A stretch of DNA of 64,000 bases from CAZMZW01 sp964571135 (lineage in GTDB: Bacteria; Chloroflexota; Anaerolineae; Anaerolineales; Anaerolineaceae): assembly GCA_964571135.1 (NCBI GenBank), contig CAZMZW010000003.1, positions 124,001 through 188,000 of the forward strand, given 5' to 3'. The notes under the pieces are model-generated. The model ran no database searches, was not told where the DNA came from, and worked only from the letters and a program-made list of their open reading frames with translations. The position numbers were made by a program, and so were the translations under genes. Positions 8,610 to 17,768 of this stretch are shown piece by piece (position 1 is the first letter of the stretch; each line of letters opens with the position of its first letter).

Positions 8610-9251
8610 CTACCCTGTAACGACGTACTTGAAGTAAACGTCTCCCATATACTCGTTTTTATCTGAATAAAAATAGAACCAGGTGGTGTAAACGCCTTTT
8701 GCGGCTGGCATTGTGCCGGGAATCCAAGTCCAGCACCAATTTCCGCCAGGTTTTACAACAGCGCCAACATTCCAGGTGACTGTTGCACCCCATGGGTTAT
8801 ATCCACTGACTAATTTGAGATAGTAACCATTATTCCAGGTTGTGGTGCCAATATTGCGCATACAGCCAAGAAAATTGAATTTTTGATTGGCAGAATAGGT
8901 CTGCGCGTCCATGGGTGATTGACCGTACCATTGGGCTGCATTCCCATAGCGCATGACAGTGGGAGTGGGATAACCTGGAAGCGGCGGCTGGGAAGCGGGT
9001 GTTACGCTCAAATCCACAGTTGGGAGAGGCATGGGTGTGGGCATGGGTGTATTGGTCGGCATGGGGGTTTTAGTTGGCATGGCTGCTGCGGTTTGGGTGA
9101 TGCTCACCATAACAGTCTCCGCCACCTGTGTGAACAGCGCATTGGGGTCAATGGTTGGGGTGGCGGGTGCACCAGCGGTACAGGAAGCAAGCAGCATTCC
9201 ACTAAATAGGATAAGGATTGCTCCTTTTGTAATTAACTTTAGGTTTTTCAT
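8610..9251 (-). CDS. Lipoprotein with NBR1-type Ig-like domain
   Basis: From the ATG at 9251 (GGAG upstream) the protein has a signal peptide MKNLKLITKGAILILFSGM ending in a lipobox LLASC, so it is a lipid-anchored surface protein of about 213 residues. A Thr/Pro-rich linker (TKTPMPTNTPMPTP) follows. The C-terminal 100 residues resemble the Ig-like domain found next to BRCA1 (CMRNIGTTTWNNGYYLKLVSG, then PGTMPAAKGVYTTWFYFYSD). This architecture is common in Anaerolineae surface proteins. The frame extends 19 codons further upstream, but that part lacks signal-peptide character. The function is probably extracellular adhesion or binding. Confidence 0.75.
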   Translation of the reverse strand: MKNLKLITKGAILILFSGMLLASCTAGAPATPTIDPNALFTQVAETVMVSITQTAAAMPTKTPMPTNTPMPTPMPLPTVDLSVTPASQPPLPGYPTPTVMRYGNAAQWYGQSPMDAQTYSANQKFNFLGCMRNIGTTTWNNGYYLKLVSGYNPWGATVTWNVGAVVKPGGNWCWTWIPGTMPAAKGVYTTWFYFYSDKNEYMGDVYFKYVVTG

Positions 9252-9317
9252 TAGTCTCTTTTCTCCATCATTTGATTGTTGGCTATTATACCTGAATAAA
9301 TTTACCACATATTCAGT

Positions 9318-11168
9318 TTAGTCAAGCCCCGCTGACAACGGCTTATTCTCATTTTCACCCTTTTCATTGCCTAAAAATGGGTTATAGGCGTCTTCCAACT
9401 GCTGGCGGAACTGCTGAGTATAAAGCTTGGTGTACTTGCCATTCAGTTTCAGCAATTCAGCATGAGTGCCCATTTCGGCGATCTGCCCGTTCTCGATCAC
9501 CAGGATGCGGTCAGCGCGTTTGATGGTGCTCAAGCGGTGGGCAATGATGAAGCTGGTTCTCCCGCGCATAATGGCTTCCATGCCTTTCTGAATGATCGCT
9601 TCTGTGAGGGTATCCACCGAACTAGTGGCTTCATCCATAATGAAGATTTCCGGGTCAGCCAGAACCGCCCGTGCCAGGCTGATCAACTGCTTTTGCCCAA
9701 CCGATAACAGCAGTCCGCCTTCCCCCACCGGTTCCTCATATTTTTTGGAAAACTGCTGGATAAAGTTGTCTGCGCCGGTGAGTTGCGCTGCTTTTTCAAT
9801 TTCAGCCGGTGTGGCGTTCAACCGCCCGTAGGTGATGTTCTCCCTAATAGTGCCGGAGAATAAGTGAGGGGTTTGTAAAACCACACCCACGCGAGATTGG
9901 ATCGCGTTCAGTGAAAGGTCTGTATAATCATGCCCGCCGATCAGGATCCGCCCGCGTTTTGGCTCATAAAAGCGGCATAACAAATTGACAATTGTAGTTT
10001 TGCCTCCTCCGGTGGAGCCCACCAGGGCGAGAGTCTCTCCGCGTTTAACCAAAAAGTTGAGGTCTTTGATCACAGGTTGCTCATCCTCGTACCAGAAGGA
10101 GACATGCTCAAATTGGATATCCCCTTTAAGTGAACCCGGGTCGATGGCGCCAGGTTTATCCTGGATTTCCGGTGTGGTATCCACCAGGGAGAAAATGCGT
10201 TCGGCAGAAGCGATGGCATGCTGCATTTCTGCAAATACCCGCGCCAAATCCTGGATAGGCCACATCATGAAGGTTACATAACTTATAAAAGCAGAAATTC
10301 CACCCACACTGATACTGCCCATCTGCGCCTGCCCGAAGCTGTACCAGATAATGAAACCCAGCGCCACAGAAGATATCACCTGTACCACCGGCAGGAAAAG
10401 TGCGCTCAGCCAGGCGGCATGGTAAGAAGCCTTATACATGTCGCCGCTTAAACGACTGAATTCGCGCAAGTTCTCATCTTCGCGAGCCAGGGCTTTTACC
10501 ACGCGCACGCCAGTGATATTTTCATTGTAAGTTCCGACAATCTTGGAATTAAATTTGCGCACCGAACGGTATTGACCCAGAATTCGTTTACGGAATTCAA
10601 TGGCAATAGTAAGCAGAATGGGCAGAACAGCAAAAACGATTAGCGCCAGCTGCCAGTTAATAAAAAGCATAAAGGACATGGAGGTGAGGATGTTCACCAC
10701 ACCCCAGGTGGAATCCAATACACCCCAGGTCACCAGCTCGGCCACCCTCTCGGTGTCATTGGTCACCCGCGCCATGATCCAGCCAACAGGGGTCTTGCTG
10801 TAATAAGACAGGGAAAGGATCTGCAGATGATTGAACATCTGCTGGCGCAGGTCAAAGCGGATACGTTCGCCAATCACACCCACCATATAGATGAAACCAA
10901 ATACTCCGCAAGCCTGCACCAGGATCAGCGATCCGTACTGGATGAGGATGTTCAACAGCGCGCCTGAATTATGAGCAACAATGCCCTCGTCCACTATACG
11001 CTTGCTTAGGTAAGTGAAATAGGCGTCCAGGATGGATACGAGTACAACGGTCAGCAAAAAGCCGATCACCCATTTGAGGTGTGGTCGGGTCAGTCCCAGA
11101 ATGCGTTTGAAGGTCTGCCCCTTAAACTCAGCCGCAAATTCCTCTTCTTCGTAAAAATCAGCTGGCAC
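9318..11168 (-). CDS. ABC exporter half-transporter, subunit with canonical Walker B
   Basis: 616 residues: six-helix exporter transmembrane domain (about 35-325), then a nucleotide-binding domain with Walker A GSTGGGKTT, Q-loop, and Walker B FIMDEATSSVD containing the catalytic Glu. The signature motif is LSVGQ instead of LSGGQ. It starts at a GTG (AGGAG upstream) overlapping the end of the upstream ABC gene by 11 bases. The two form a heterodimer in which this subunit supplies the good Walker B but the weak signature. It is a type IV (MDR-like) exporter; the substrate is unknown (lipid, drug or peptide). Confidence 0.9.
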   Translation of the reverse strand: MPADFYEEEEFAAEFKGQTFKRILGLTRPHLKWVIGFLLTVVLVSILDAYFTYLSKRIVDEGIVAHNSGALLNILIQYGSLILVQACGVFGFIYMVGVIGERIRFDLRQQMFNHLQILSLSYYSKTPVGWIMARVTNDTERVAELVTWGVLDSTWGVVNILTSMSFMLFINWQLALIVFAVLPILLTIAIEFRKRILGQYRSVRKFNSKIVGTYNENITGVRVVKALAREDENLREFSRLSGDMYKASYHAAWLSALFLPVVQVISSVALGFIIWYSFGQAQMGSISVGGISAFISYVTFMMWPIQDLARVFAEMQHAIASAERIFSLVDTTPEIQDKPGAIDPGSLKGDIQFEHVSFWYEDEQPVIKDLNFLVKRGETLALVGSTGGGKTTIVNLLCRFYEPKRGRILIGGHDYTDLSLNAIQSRVGVVLQTPHLFSGTIRENITYGRLNATPAEIEKAAQLTGADNFIQQFSKKYEEPVGEGGLLLSVGQKQLISLARAVLADPEIFIMDEATSSVDTLTEAIIQKGMEAIMRGRTSFIIAHRLSTIKRADRILVIENGQIAEMGTHAELLKLNGKYTKLYTQQFRQQLEDAYNPFLGNEKGENENKPLSAGLD

Positions 11169-12993
11169 TGGAGATCTCCTGCTTTAATTCCACTTCAATC
11201 CTTGTTTGGATCTCAAAGATCTGGCGGTAAATGCCTTCCTGGCTGATCAGCTCGCTATGATTACCCATTTGTACAACCCGTCCTTTATCCATTACCAGGA
11301 TCAAGTCAGCTGCCATAATACTTTGAATGCGGTGGGCTATGATGAAAGTTGTGCGGTTCTTAATGAGGTTCTGCATCGCCTCGCGGATTTCTGCCTCGGT
11401 TTCGGTATCCACGGATGAAGTGGAATCATCCATGATGAGAATGCGCGGGTCTTTGAGCAAAGTACGCGCGATGGTGAGGCGCTGTTTCTGTCCACCGGAA
11501 AGGGTCACACCGCGTTCACCCACCAGGGTCTTATACCCCTCAGGGAAGGAAAGGATGACATCGTAAATGGCAGCCGCTTTGGCGGCCTTTTCGATCTCTT
11601 CCTGGGTGACTTCCCTTCCAACTCCGTAGGTGATATTGTCCTTTATCGAGCGTGAAAATAGAAAAGGTTCCTGCTCAACAATACCGATCTGTTGGCGCAG
11701 GTATCGGCGCGGGTAATCTTTGATATTATGCCCATCCAGAAGCACTTTTCCGCGGGTGATCTCAAAAAAGCGGGGTAATAAATTAACCAGGGAGGTTTTT
11801 CCGGATCCGGTCGATCCCAATAAGGCGATCACCATGCCCGGTTTGCAAACGAAACTGATATCATCCAATACCTGCTGACCTTTTTCATATTCAAAGGAGA
11901 CGTGCTCAAAAACCACCTCACCTTTCAGTGGCTTCTTGGGATGCAGTCTGCCGACGTCCAGAGGTTCCCTTTTTTCTTTTATGATCTTCATCACCCGGTC
12001 ATACGAAACCAGCCCGTTGGAGGTCTGCACGATCAATCGGCCCAGGTTGCGCATGGGGAAGATGATCCAAACGATCAAACCGGCATAAGCCAGGTATGTG
12101 CCAACCGTGATCTCACCGTTAATCGCCATCAAAGCCCCGATCAGGTATCCTGCCAGCAATTGGGCACTGCATAGCACATCCGAGACCGGCCAGAAAAGGG
12201 AATGCAAAGTGAGCAGTTTTTTACCACGCACGAACTTTTCCCAGTTATCCCGCTTGAACTTTTCTACCTCATAATCCTGGCGCGAGAATGCTTTTACCAC
12301 GCGCACGCCGCTCAAGTTTTCCTGGAGGGTGGTGGAGAGGATGGCATCCTGTTCCTGGTAGGACTCGTAAGCTTTGGTGACTTTGGTGAAGAAAAATATC
12401 GAGACCGCCACAACAAAAGGCACTACGATAATGGAAATCCAGGCCAGTTTCGCATTTAGATGCAGCAGGGCAGCAAAGTTGATCAGGAATAGCAGGATGA
12501 TGCGCCCCACGCCGATCGCCTGGTCATTATAGAAACGGCGGATGGCATCCACATCAGAAGTACATCGCTGAATCAGTTCCCCTGTGCCGGTCTCTGAATG
12601 GTAGGAAAAGGTGAGATGCTGAATATGATCGAATAAATAATTACGCAACCGACGCGCAGACCCTTCAGCGGTTTGTGCGGAATAAATCCCACTTAAAAAG
12701 GTGAACAATCCTTGCAGCACAGCCAATCCCACAAAACCCAATGCGATAAGGATCACAGATTGAAGGGCGGCTTTGGGAACCAGGTATTGATCGACAAAGA
12801 GCTGTAATAAGAGGTAAGTGAGTGTTTTGGAAAGCGCTGCCAAACCGACAAAGAAGGTGGCAGCAATATATTCGGCTTGATAACCGCTCATTAAAAGCCA
12901 AAGACCCAACAGTCGATTGGAGGAGATGGCTTTTTTCAGGTCATGATTCAGGATGCGGTCCTGCTTGGGGATCTTTTTCTTTTCTTTTTCCAC
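11158..12993 (-). CDS. ABC exporter half-transporter, subunit with degenerate Walker B
   Basis: 611 residues with six transmembrane helices followed by an ATPase domain: Walker A GSTGSGKTS, intact signature LSGGQ, and Walker B ILIMDDSTSSVD where Asp replaces the catalytic Glu. This is the hallmark of the catalytically weak half of heterodimeric exporters such as TM287/288 and BmrCD. It is the first gene of the pair (GTG start at 12993). Its weak Walker B and the partner's LSVGQ signature fall in the same composite ATP site, so one site is regulatory and one hydrolyses. Confidence 0.9.
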   Translation of the reverse strand: MEKEKKKIPKQDRILNHDLKKAISSNRLLGLWLLMSGYQAEYIAATFFVGLAALSKTLTYLLLQLFVDQYLVPKAALQSVILIALGFVGLAVLQGLFTFLSGIYSAQTAEGSARRLRNYLFDHIQHLTFSYHSETGTGELIQRCTSDVDAIRRFYNDQAIGVGRIILLFLINFAALLHLNAKLAWISIIVVPFVVAVSIFFFTKVTKAYESYQEQDAILSTTLQENLSGVRVVKAFSRQDYEVEKFKRDNWEKFVRGKKLLTLHSLFWPVSDVLCSAQLLAGYLIGALMAINGEITVGTYLAYAGLIVWIIFPMRNLGRLIVQTSNGLVSYDRVMKIIKEKREPLDVGRLHPKKPLKGEVVFEHVSFEYEKGQQVLDDISFVCKPGMVIALLGSTGSGKTSLVNLLPRFFEITRGKVLLDGHNIKDYPRRYLRQQIGIVEQEPFLFSRSIKDNITYGVGREVTQEEIEKAAKAAAIYDVILSFPEGYKTLVGERGVTLSGGQKQRLTIARTLLKDPRILIMDDSTSSVDTETEAEIREAMQNLIKNRTTFIIAHRIQSIMAADLILVMDKGRVVQMGNHSELISQEGIYRQIFEIQTRIEVELKQEISSAS

Positions 12994-13098
12994 GCTGCTT
13001 TAATTCCTAAACAGAGCCAATATTATACGCCCGAAAATAATTGATGTTGATTTCTGGTGAGAGTATAATTTCTTTAGTTTTTTACAAGGATTTCCATC

Positions 13099-14223
13099 AT
13101 GCCGATCGTTGAGATCAATACTCAAAATTCCAGACAGGTGAAAGAATTCCTCGATCTACCTTTCAAGATTTATGCAGATTGCCCGCAGTGGGTGCCGCCC
13201 CTCGAAATGGATTCGCGCCGTATGCTGAACCGCCGCAGCCATCCTTTTTACCAACATTCGCAGGCGGCTTTTTTCCTTGCCAAAAATGATTCCGGCGAAA
13301 CTCTAGGCCGCATCGCTGTGCTGGATAACCACCATTACAATGAGTACAATCACGAAAAGACTGCTTTCTTCTATTTGTATGAGTGTGTGGATGACTTGCA
13401 GACTTCTCAAGGTTTATTTAATGCAGTATTCAATTGGGCTGGCCAACGCGGACTGAATTTGATCAAAGGCCCCAAGGGCTTTACTTCCCTGGATGGAATG
13501 GGTTTGCTGATCCAGGGGTTTGAATACATGCCTGCCATGAGCATCCCCTATAACCTGGCATATTATCAAAAACAGGTGGAGGAGTCCGGTTTTGAATCCG
13601 ATGGAGATGTGGTTTCTGGTTATTTAAAACCCACCTACCGGTTGCCGGAAAAGGTTCACCTGGTGGCTGAAAAAGTGCAGGCGCGACTTGGTTTGACCGT
13701 TGAGCGGTTTGAAAACCGTGCTGACCTGCGTGCTTTTGTTCCACGCTTGAAAGAACTCTATAATGAATCTCTGCCCGGCACAGTGGGTAACACGCCTCTC
13801 ACAGATGAGGAAGCAAAAGTAATGGCAGATCAGATTATCTGGTTTGCCAATCCAAAACTAATCAAGATCCTAAAGAAGGGTGACCGTGTGGTTGGTTTTT
13901 TGTTTGCTTACCCGGATATTTCCGCAGCCATCCAGCGTACCAAGGGGCGGCTTTTTCCATTTGGTTGGATTGACCTGCTGCTTGAATTAAAACGCAGCCA
14001 GTGGATTGACATCAATGGTGCGGGAATCATCGAGGAATACCGAGGGATGGGCGGGACTGCCATCCTTTTCAGCGAATTGGAGAAAACATTGTTAAGTGGA
14101 ACATTTACCCGCGCGGATATGGTTCAAATCGGGGTGGATAATACGAAAATGCAGATGGAGATGACAGCTCTGGGTGTGGACTTTTGTAAAATGCACCGCA
14201 ACTATAAAAGAAAATTGGGTTGA
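13099..14223 (+). CDS. GNAT-like N-acyltransferase family protein
   Basis: 374 residues: an N-terminal module (VKEFLDLPFKIYADCPQWVPPLEMD) and a C-terminal acetyltransferase-like half with NGAGIIEEYRGMGGTAILFSELE, which corresponds to the acyl-CoA-binding R/QxxGxG/A turn. It resembles the conserved, uncharacterised bacterial proteins annotated as YghO-like or GNAT-domain. It is cytoplasmic, with no membrane segments. It is followed 100 bases later by an aminotransferase gene on the same strand; no functional link is evident. Confidence 0.7.
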   Translation: MPIVEINTQNSRQVKEFLDLPFKIYADCPQWVPPLEMDSRRMLNRRSHPFYQHSQAAFFLAKNDSGETLGRIAVLDNHHYNEYNHEKTAFFYLYECVDDLQTSQGLFNAVFNWAGQRGLNLIKGPKGFTSLDGMGLLIQGFEYMPAMSIPYNLAYYQKQVEESGFESDGDVVSGYLKPTYRLPEKVHLVAEKVQARLGLTVERFENRADLRAFVPRLKELYNESLPGTVGNTPLTDEEAKVMADQIIWFANPKLIKILKKGDRVVGFLFAYPDISAAIQRTKGRLFPFGWIDLLLELKRSQWIDINGAGIIEEYRGMGGTAILFSELEKTLLSGTFTRADMVQIGVDNTKMQMEMTALGVDFCKMHRNYKRKLG

Positions 14224-14324
14224 TATAAGAATAATTATTCCTTGTCAAGAAAGAAAGATGCTTATTCCTCCTATTTTGAGCCAGGGAATGTTATCATCCA
14301 AGAGTGAATAAAAAGGATTTCTTA

Positions 14325-15428
14325 ATGGAAAATAAACCTGTAAAACTGATGATCCCAGGTCCGGTGGAAGTGCACCCGGATGTGCTGTTGGCAATGGGTA
14401 CCCAGGTGGTGCCGCATTATGGAGCTGCCTGGGTGGAAAAATATGGCAACGTTTTAACTGCTTTAAAGAAAATATTTGGCACTTCATTTGATGTTTTTCT
14501 AATGACCGGTTCTGGTACGTCAGCTGTTGATGCCTGCCTGGGCAGCAGCCTTAGTACCGGTGAAAAGGTGATCATTGGCAACAACGGTTTTTTTGGTGAC
14601 CGGCTTGTCGCTGTGGCAGAGCATAATGGATTGCAGGTTGTGCAGGTGAAAACAGACTGGGGCAAACGCCTGCAACCTGCTGATTTTGAAAAAGCAATTC
14701 AAAGTAACCCAGACGCCAGGATGATTGCAGCGGTGCATTGTGAAACCTCGACAACCGTAATGAACCCGGTTGAAGAAATCGGTCCCATTGCCCGCCGGCA
14801 TGGACTTTTATTTTTTGTGGATGCGGTTTCCGCTTTAGGCGGGGTACCTTATTCCATGGATGACTGGTGTGTGGATCTGTGCGCCTCTGCCTCGCAAAAA
14901 TGTCTGGGCGCCCCTCCAGGTTTGGCACCGGTTGCAGTTAATTCACGTGCCTGGGATTTTATCAACCGCGATCCCAATAAAGCCCATGGCTGGTATACAG
15001 ACCTGAGCAATTGGAAAAAATATTCTGTAGAATGGGGAGACTGGCACCCAACCCCCATTACCATGGCTACCAGCATTGTCAATGCTTTATCTGTATCCTT
15101 AAAGCAATTAATGGAAGAAGGCATTTCCACCCGTATGCAGCGTTTCCGCGAATTTGCCCTGCAGTTGCGCGAAGGATTGCGCTCTTTCGATATGCCTCCC
15201 TTCACACCGGATGAAGGTATGTCTCCCGTACTGACTGCCGGAATCCCACCCAAAGGCGTGCCCAGTCCTAGGATTGTGGAGTATTTATTGAAGGAACACG
15301 GGATTCAAATCTCTGCCGGGTTAGGCGATTTGCACGATCGAATATTTCGAATTGGGCACATGTCGCCCATTCTCACATCCGCTGATATTGAGCGTGTGCT
15401 TCAGGCTCTGAAGAAATTTAAAGTATAG
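14325..15428 (+). CDS. Class V aminotransferase (alanine/serine-glyoxylate aminotransferase family)
   Basis: 367 residues from the ATG at 14325 (AGGA eight bases upstream; a GTG 21 bases earlier is possible). Family landmarks are MIPGPVEVHPDVL at the N-terminus, TGSGTSAVDACL, FVDAVSALGGVPYSMDDWCVD with the PLP-contacting Asp, and SASQKCLGAPPGLA with the PLP-binding Lys. The C-terminus has FRIGHMSP. It is a cytoplasmic PLP enzyme moving amino groups between small amino acids and glyoxylate or related keto acids; exact substrates are uncertain. A bidirectional terminator follows directly. Confidence 0.85.
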   Translation: MENKPVKLMIPGPVEVHPDVLLAMGTQVVPHYGAAWVEKYGNVLTALKKIFGTSFDVFLMTGSGTSAVDACLGSSLSTGEKVIIGNNGFFGDRLVAVAEHNGLQVVQVKTDWGKRLQPADFEKAIQSNPDARMIAAVHCETSTTVMNPVEEIGPIARRHGLLFFVDAVSALGGVPYSMDDWCVDLCASASQKCLGAPPGLAPVAVNSRAWDFINRDPNKAHGWYTDLSNWKKYSVEWGDWHPTPITMATSIVNALSVSLKQLMEEGISTRMQRFREFALQLREGLRSFDMPPFTPDEGMSPVLTAGIPPKGVPSPRIVEYLLKEHGIQISAGLGDLHDRIFRIGHMSPILTSADIERVLQALKKFKV

Positions 15429-15435
15429 CCTATTC

Positions 15436-15467
15436 AATCCCCTTCTTTTTCGAAGGGGATTATGTTT
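15436..15467. terminator. Bidirectional intrinsic terminator
   Basis: AATCCCCTTC and GAAGGGGATT form a perfect 10-bp stem around TTTTTC between convergent genes. The stop codon of the minus-strand gene lies at its right edge. Confidence 0.8.
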
Positions 15468-16134
15468 TTGGTTGTCCCAGCGAGAATTTATGACCAAAAA
15501 TCACCGCCAGGGCTGAAATGATCAGGCTGAATCCCCCGATAAAAAGGAATACGTCCTGCCATAAGCGTTCCGGGAATAGCCGAATGAGAGCGTCACTGTA
15601 ATGGAAAAGCCAGGTATCACCGGTAAAGAAAATCCGGTGGAATCCGGTAAAAAGCGCCTCAAAATTTAGGAATACTCCAAGGATAACCAGAACCACCAAT
15701 CCGATTGTTACCCATCCGCCGAGTGAAATTGCTTTCCAAAACTCTTGCAGTTTGCCATTGTTCCAAAAGAAAAGGATCGATAATGCCAATAGAGCAATCA
15801 ACACATACCAGACCATTAATACGGATTGGGTCAGATCTTTGACGTCCTTCATGTGGCTTAATTCACTTTGCTCATAAAGCGGCTGTCCACTGGTAAGGGT
15901 TTGATTGCCAAGATACTCGATCCCGGAATTATTAACCAGATAGTTGAGGGAAATCTGCGCCCATTTCATGCGTTCCTGAAAGTTGAACCCAAAATTGTCG
16001 ACTGGGAACCCGGGCAAGCGGTATTCCACTTCCAGAAAAAGGGGGGTCAGCACCAGCCGAATGGAAGTGATGATTATCAAAAAGGGCAGGGTGATGATCA
16101 CAAGAAAATAGATCACTTTTTTTATAAAATTCAT
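15460..16134 (-). CDS. DUF1461 (TIGR01906-type) integral membrane protein
   Basis: 224 residues with an N-terminal membrane helix (KVIYFLVIITLPFLIIITSIRLVL), an extracytoplasmic loop containing SLNYLVNN...LTSGQPLYEQSELSHMKDVKDL, and three more helices. This pattern matches the DUF1461/TIGR01906 family found mainly in Gram-positives and Chloroflexota. The function is unknown. It overlaps by four bases with the upstream membrane protein that carries a spermidine-synthase domain, so the two are co-translated. Confidence 0.7.
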   Translation of the reverse strand: MNFIKKVIYFLVIITLPFLIIITSIRLVLTPLFLEVEYRLPGFPVDNFGFNFQERMKWAQISLNYLVNNSGIEYLGNQTLTSGQPLYEQSELSHMKDVKDLTQSVLMVWYVLIALLALSILFFWNNGKLQEFWKAISLGGWVTIGLVVLVILGVFLNFEALFTGFHRIFFTGDTWLFHYSDALIRLFPERLWQDVFLFIGGFSLIISALAVIFGHKFSLGQPKT

Positions 16135-17684
16135 TGCAATTCCTTTGTTTTACCTGAGAAAATAAAATCCAACAGCATCCGGTTGGTCTGCCATTCCACT
16201 GGTGAACGGTCATCTGTATAGATAATTCCGTCAGTTGGCTCTGGTTGGATGTTGATCAATGTGGTTGTCAAAACATCCAACACCACTTGAGGTGTGCTGC
16301 TCTTTTGAGCCAGGCATTGAAAATTGTTAACCACTGAGAGGATACCCGTTGATTGGATCGAAGCAAAAATGATGGAATTAAAGTAACCGGGAATATCGGT
16401 GACTAACACCGATGGAAAAACCTGTTTGAGGGTCATCACCAAGGAATTCACTACCTGGCGGTCATCCCCAACCCGGGCGATATTTAATACAACCACTCCA
16501 TCAGCAGTCATTTTTCCGCGAACCTCCTGGAAAAATTCGCGGGTGGTCAACTGCCAGGGAATATACGGGGGGCGGTAGGCATCAATGTTGATGACCTCGT
16601 AGCGGTTTTTTGATTTTGCCAATCCCCACCGTCCATCTTCCAGAATCACATTTAATTTTGGATCCTGCATGGCAAAATAGAGTCTGCCCACTTCAGCGAC
16701 TTTGGGATCAATCTCATACCCATCCACTTCCACCTGCGGAAATACAGCAATCGCTTCCTTCGCGCTGGTGCCGGCGGCCAAACCAACGATGGCGATTTTT
16801 TTGATGGCATTCAGGTCGCAGGCATTCGGGTTGATGAAAGGAGCAACGAGCACATACTCCCAAGCACCATGGTAGCTGCTTTCCCCCTCTTTATACATTG
16901 AATGGATACCCTGCCCCTCATTTAACCTCAGGTATCGCATGCCTTCTATTTCCTGAACCTGGATATAGTTATAAGCAGACTCTGTTTCATAAATCAATCC
17001 CTGCGCAGTTTTGTCCAATCCGGATAATCCGAATAGAGTAAGAATGATCAACAGGATCGGCATCCACAAGTATTTCAAAACGGTTTTAGCTGAGCCTGTT
17101 TTCCATAACCCCAGAAAAGCGACTGCCAGCAGGCCTGCGCTGAGGGTCACGAATGTGCGGTAAGTACCAATTGCGGGGATTAACCATAAAACAGGCAGGA
17201 AAGTGCCAATAAATGAGCCGAGCGTGGATAAAGCGTAGATCCTACCCGAGAGACTTCCGGAGCTGGCTTTGCCTTTCATTTCCAGGCGGATGGCAAACGG
17301 GGAAGCGGAGCCCAGTAAAATCACTGGTGCACTGAACAAGAGCAGCACGGCGATAAATGATCCAAAAAGCGGTCCAACCTGCATGAAATCAAAAGCCTGG
17401 CTGGAAAAACGCAAAATAGGTCTGGATACAAGCGGGATGACTCCGATCAATAAGGCTGCCCAGGCCAGGATGCCAAAGAACCGTTCGATCTGCGGATATT
17501 GATCAGCTAATTTTCCCCCCAGGGTATAGCCAATGGTGAGGTAGATCAGCACGAGTCCAATAATGCTCGCCCAGACCAGGTTGCTCGAACCAAAATAGTT
17601 TCCCAACAGACGTGAAGCGGATAGTTCAACAGCGAGTGATGTCATGCCCGAGAAAAAGACCCCAAGATATAGGTATCGCCGCAT
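16131..17684 (-). CDS. Membrane-fused spermidine synthase-like protein
   Basis: 517 residues. The N-terminal ~225 residues form about seven membrane helices (MRRYLYLGVFFSGMTSLAVELSASRLLG, then GGKLADQYPQ), typical of 'fused MFS/spermidine synthase' proteins. The C-terminal half is a Rossmann methyltransferase-like domain with NEGQGIHSMY, GLAAGTSAKE, DGYEIDP and INIDAYRPPYIP, resembling aminopropyltransferases. The usual Gly-rich loop is altered (GLAAGTS), so polyamine synthesis is not assured. It is the first gene of a two-gene unit with the DUF1461 protein. Confidence 0.8.
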   Translation of the reverse strand: MRRYLYLGVFFSGMTSLAVELSASRLLGNYFGSSNLVWASIIGLVLIYLTIGYTLGGKLADQYPQIERFFGILAWAALLIGVIPLVSRPILRFSSQAFDFMQVGPLFGSFIAVLLLFSAPVILLGSASPFAIRLEMKGKASSGSLSGRIYALSTLGSFIGTFLPVLWLIPAIGTYRTFVTLSAGLLAVAFLGLWKTGSAKTVLKYLWMPILLIILTLFGLSGLDKTAQGLIYETESAYNYIQVQEIEGMRYLRLNEGQGIHSMYKEGESSYHGAWEYVLVAPFINPNACDLNAIKKIAIVGLAAGTSAKEAIAVFPQVEVDGYEIDPKVAEVGRLYFAMQDPKLNVILEDGRWGLAKSKNRYEVINIDAYRPPYIPWQLTTREFFQEVRGKMTADGVVVLNIARVGDDRQVVNSLVMTLKQVFPSVLVTDIPGYFNSIIFASIQSTGILSVVNNFQCLAQKSSTPQVVLDVLTTTLINIQPEPTDGIIYTDDRSPVEWQTNRMLLDFIFSGKTKELQ

Positions 17685-17768
17685 GCTGAAAATTATACCT
17701 GATGGGATCTTTTGGGAATTAAATTATGGACAGGCATTGTATAATCCAGAGTGAAGGCGAGGTGGCTG

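Noticed and set aside
9031..9321. Plus-strand 96-codon frame rich in Gly/Met/Val
   Set aside because: It is the antisense of the Thr/Pro linker and signal peptide of the lipoprotein gene.
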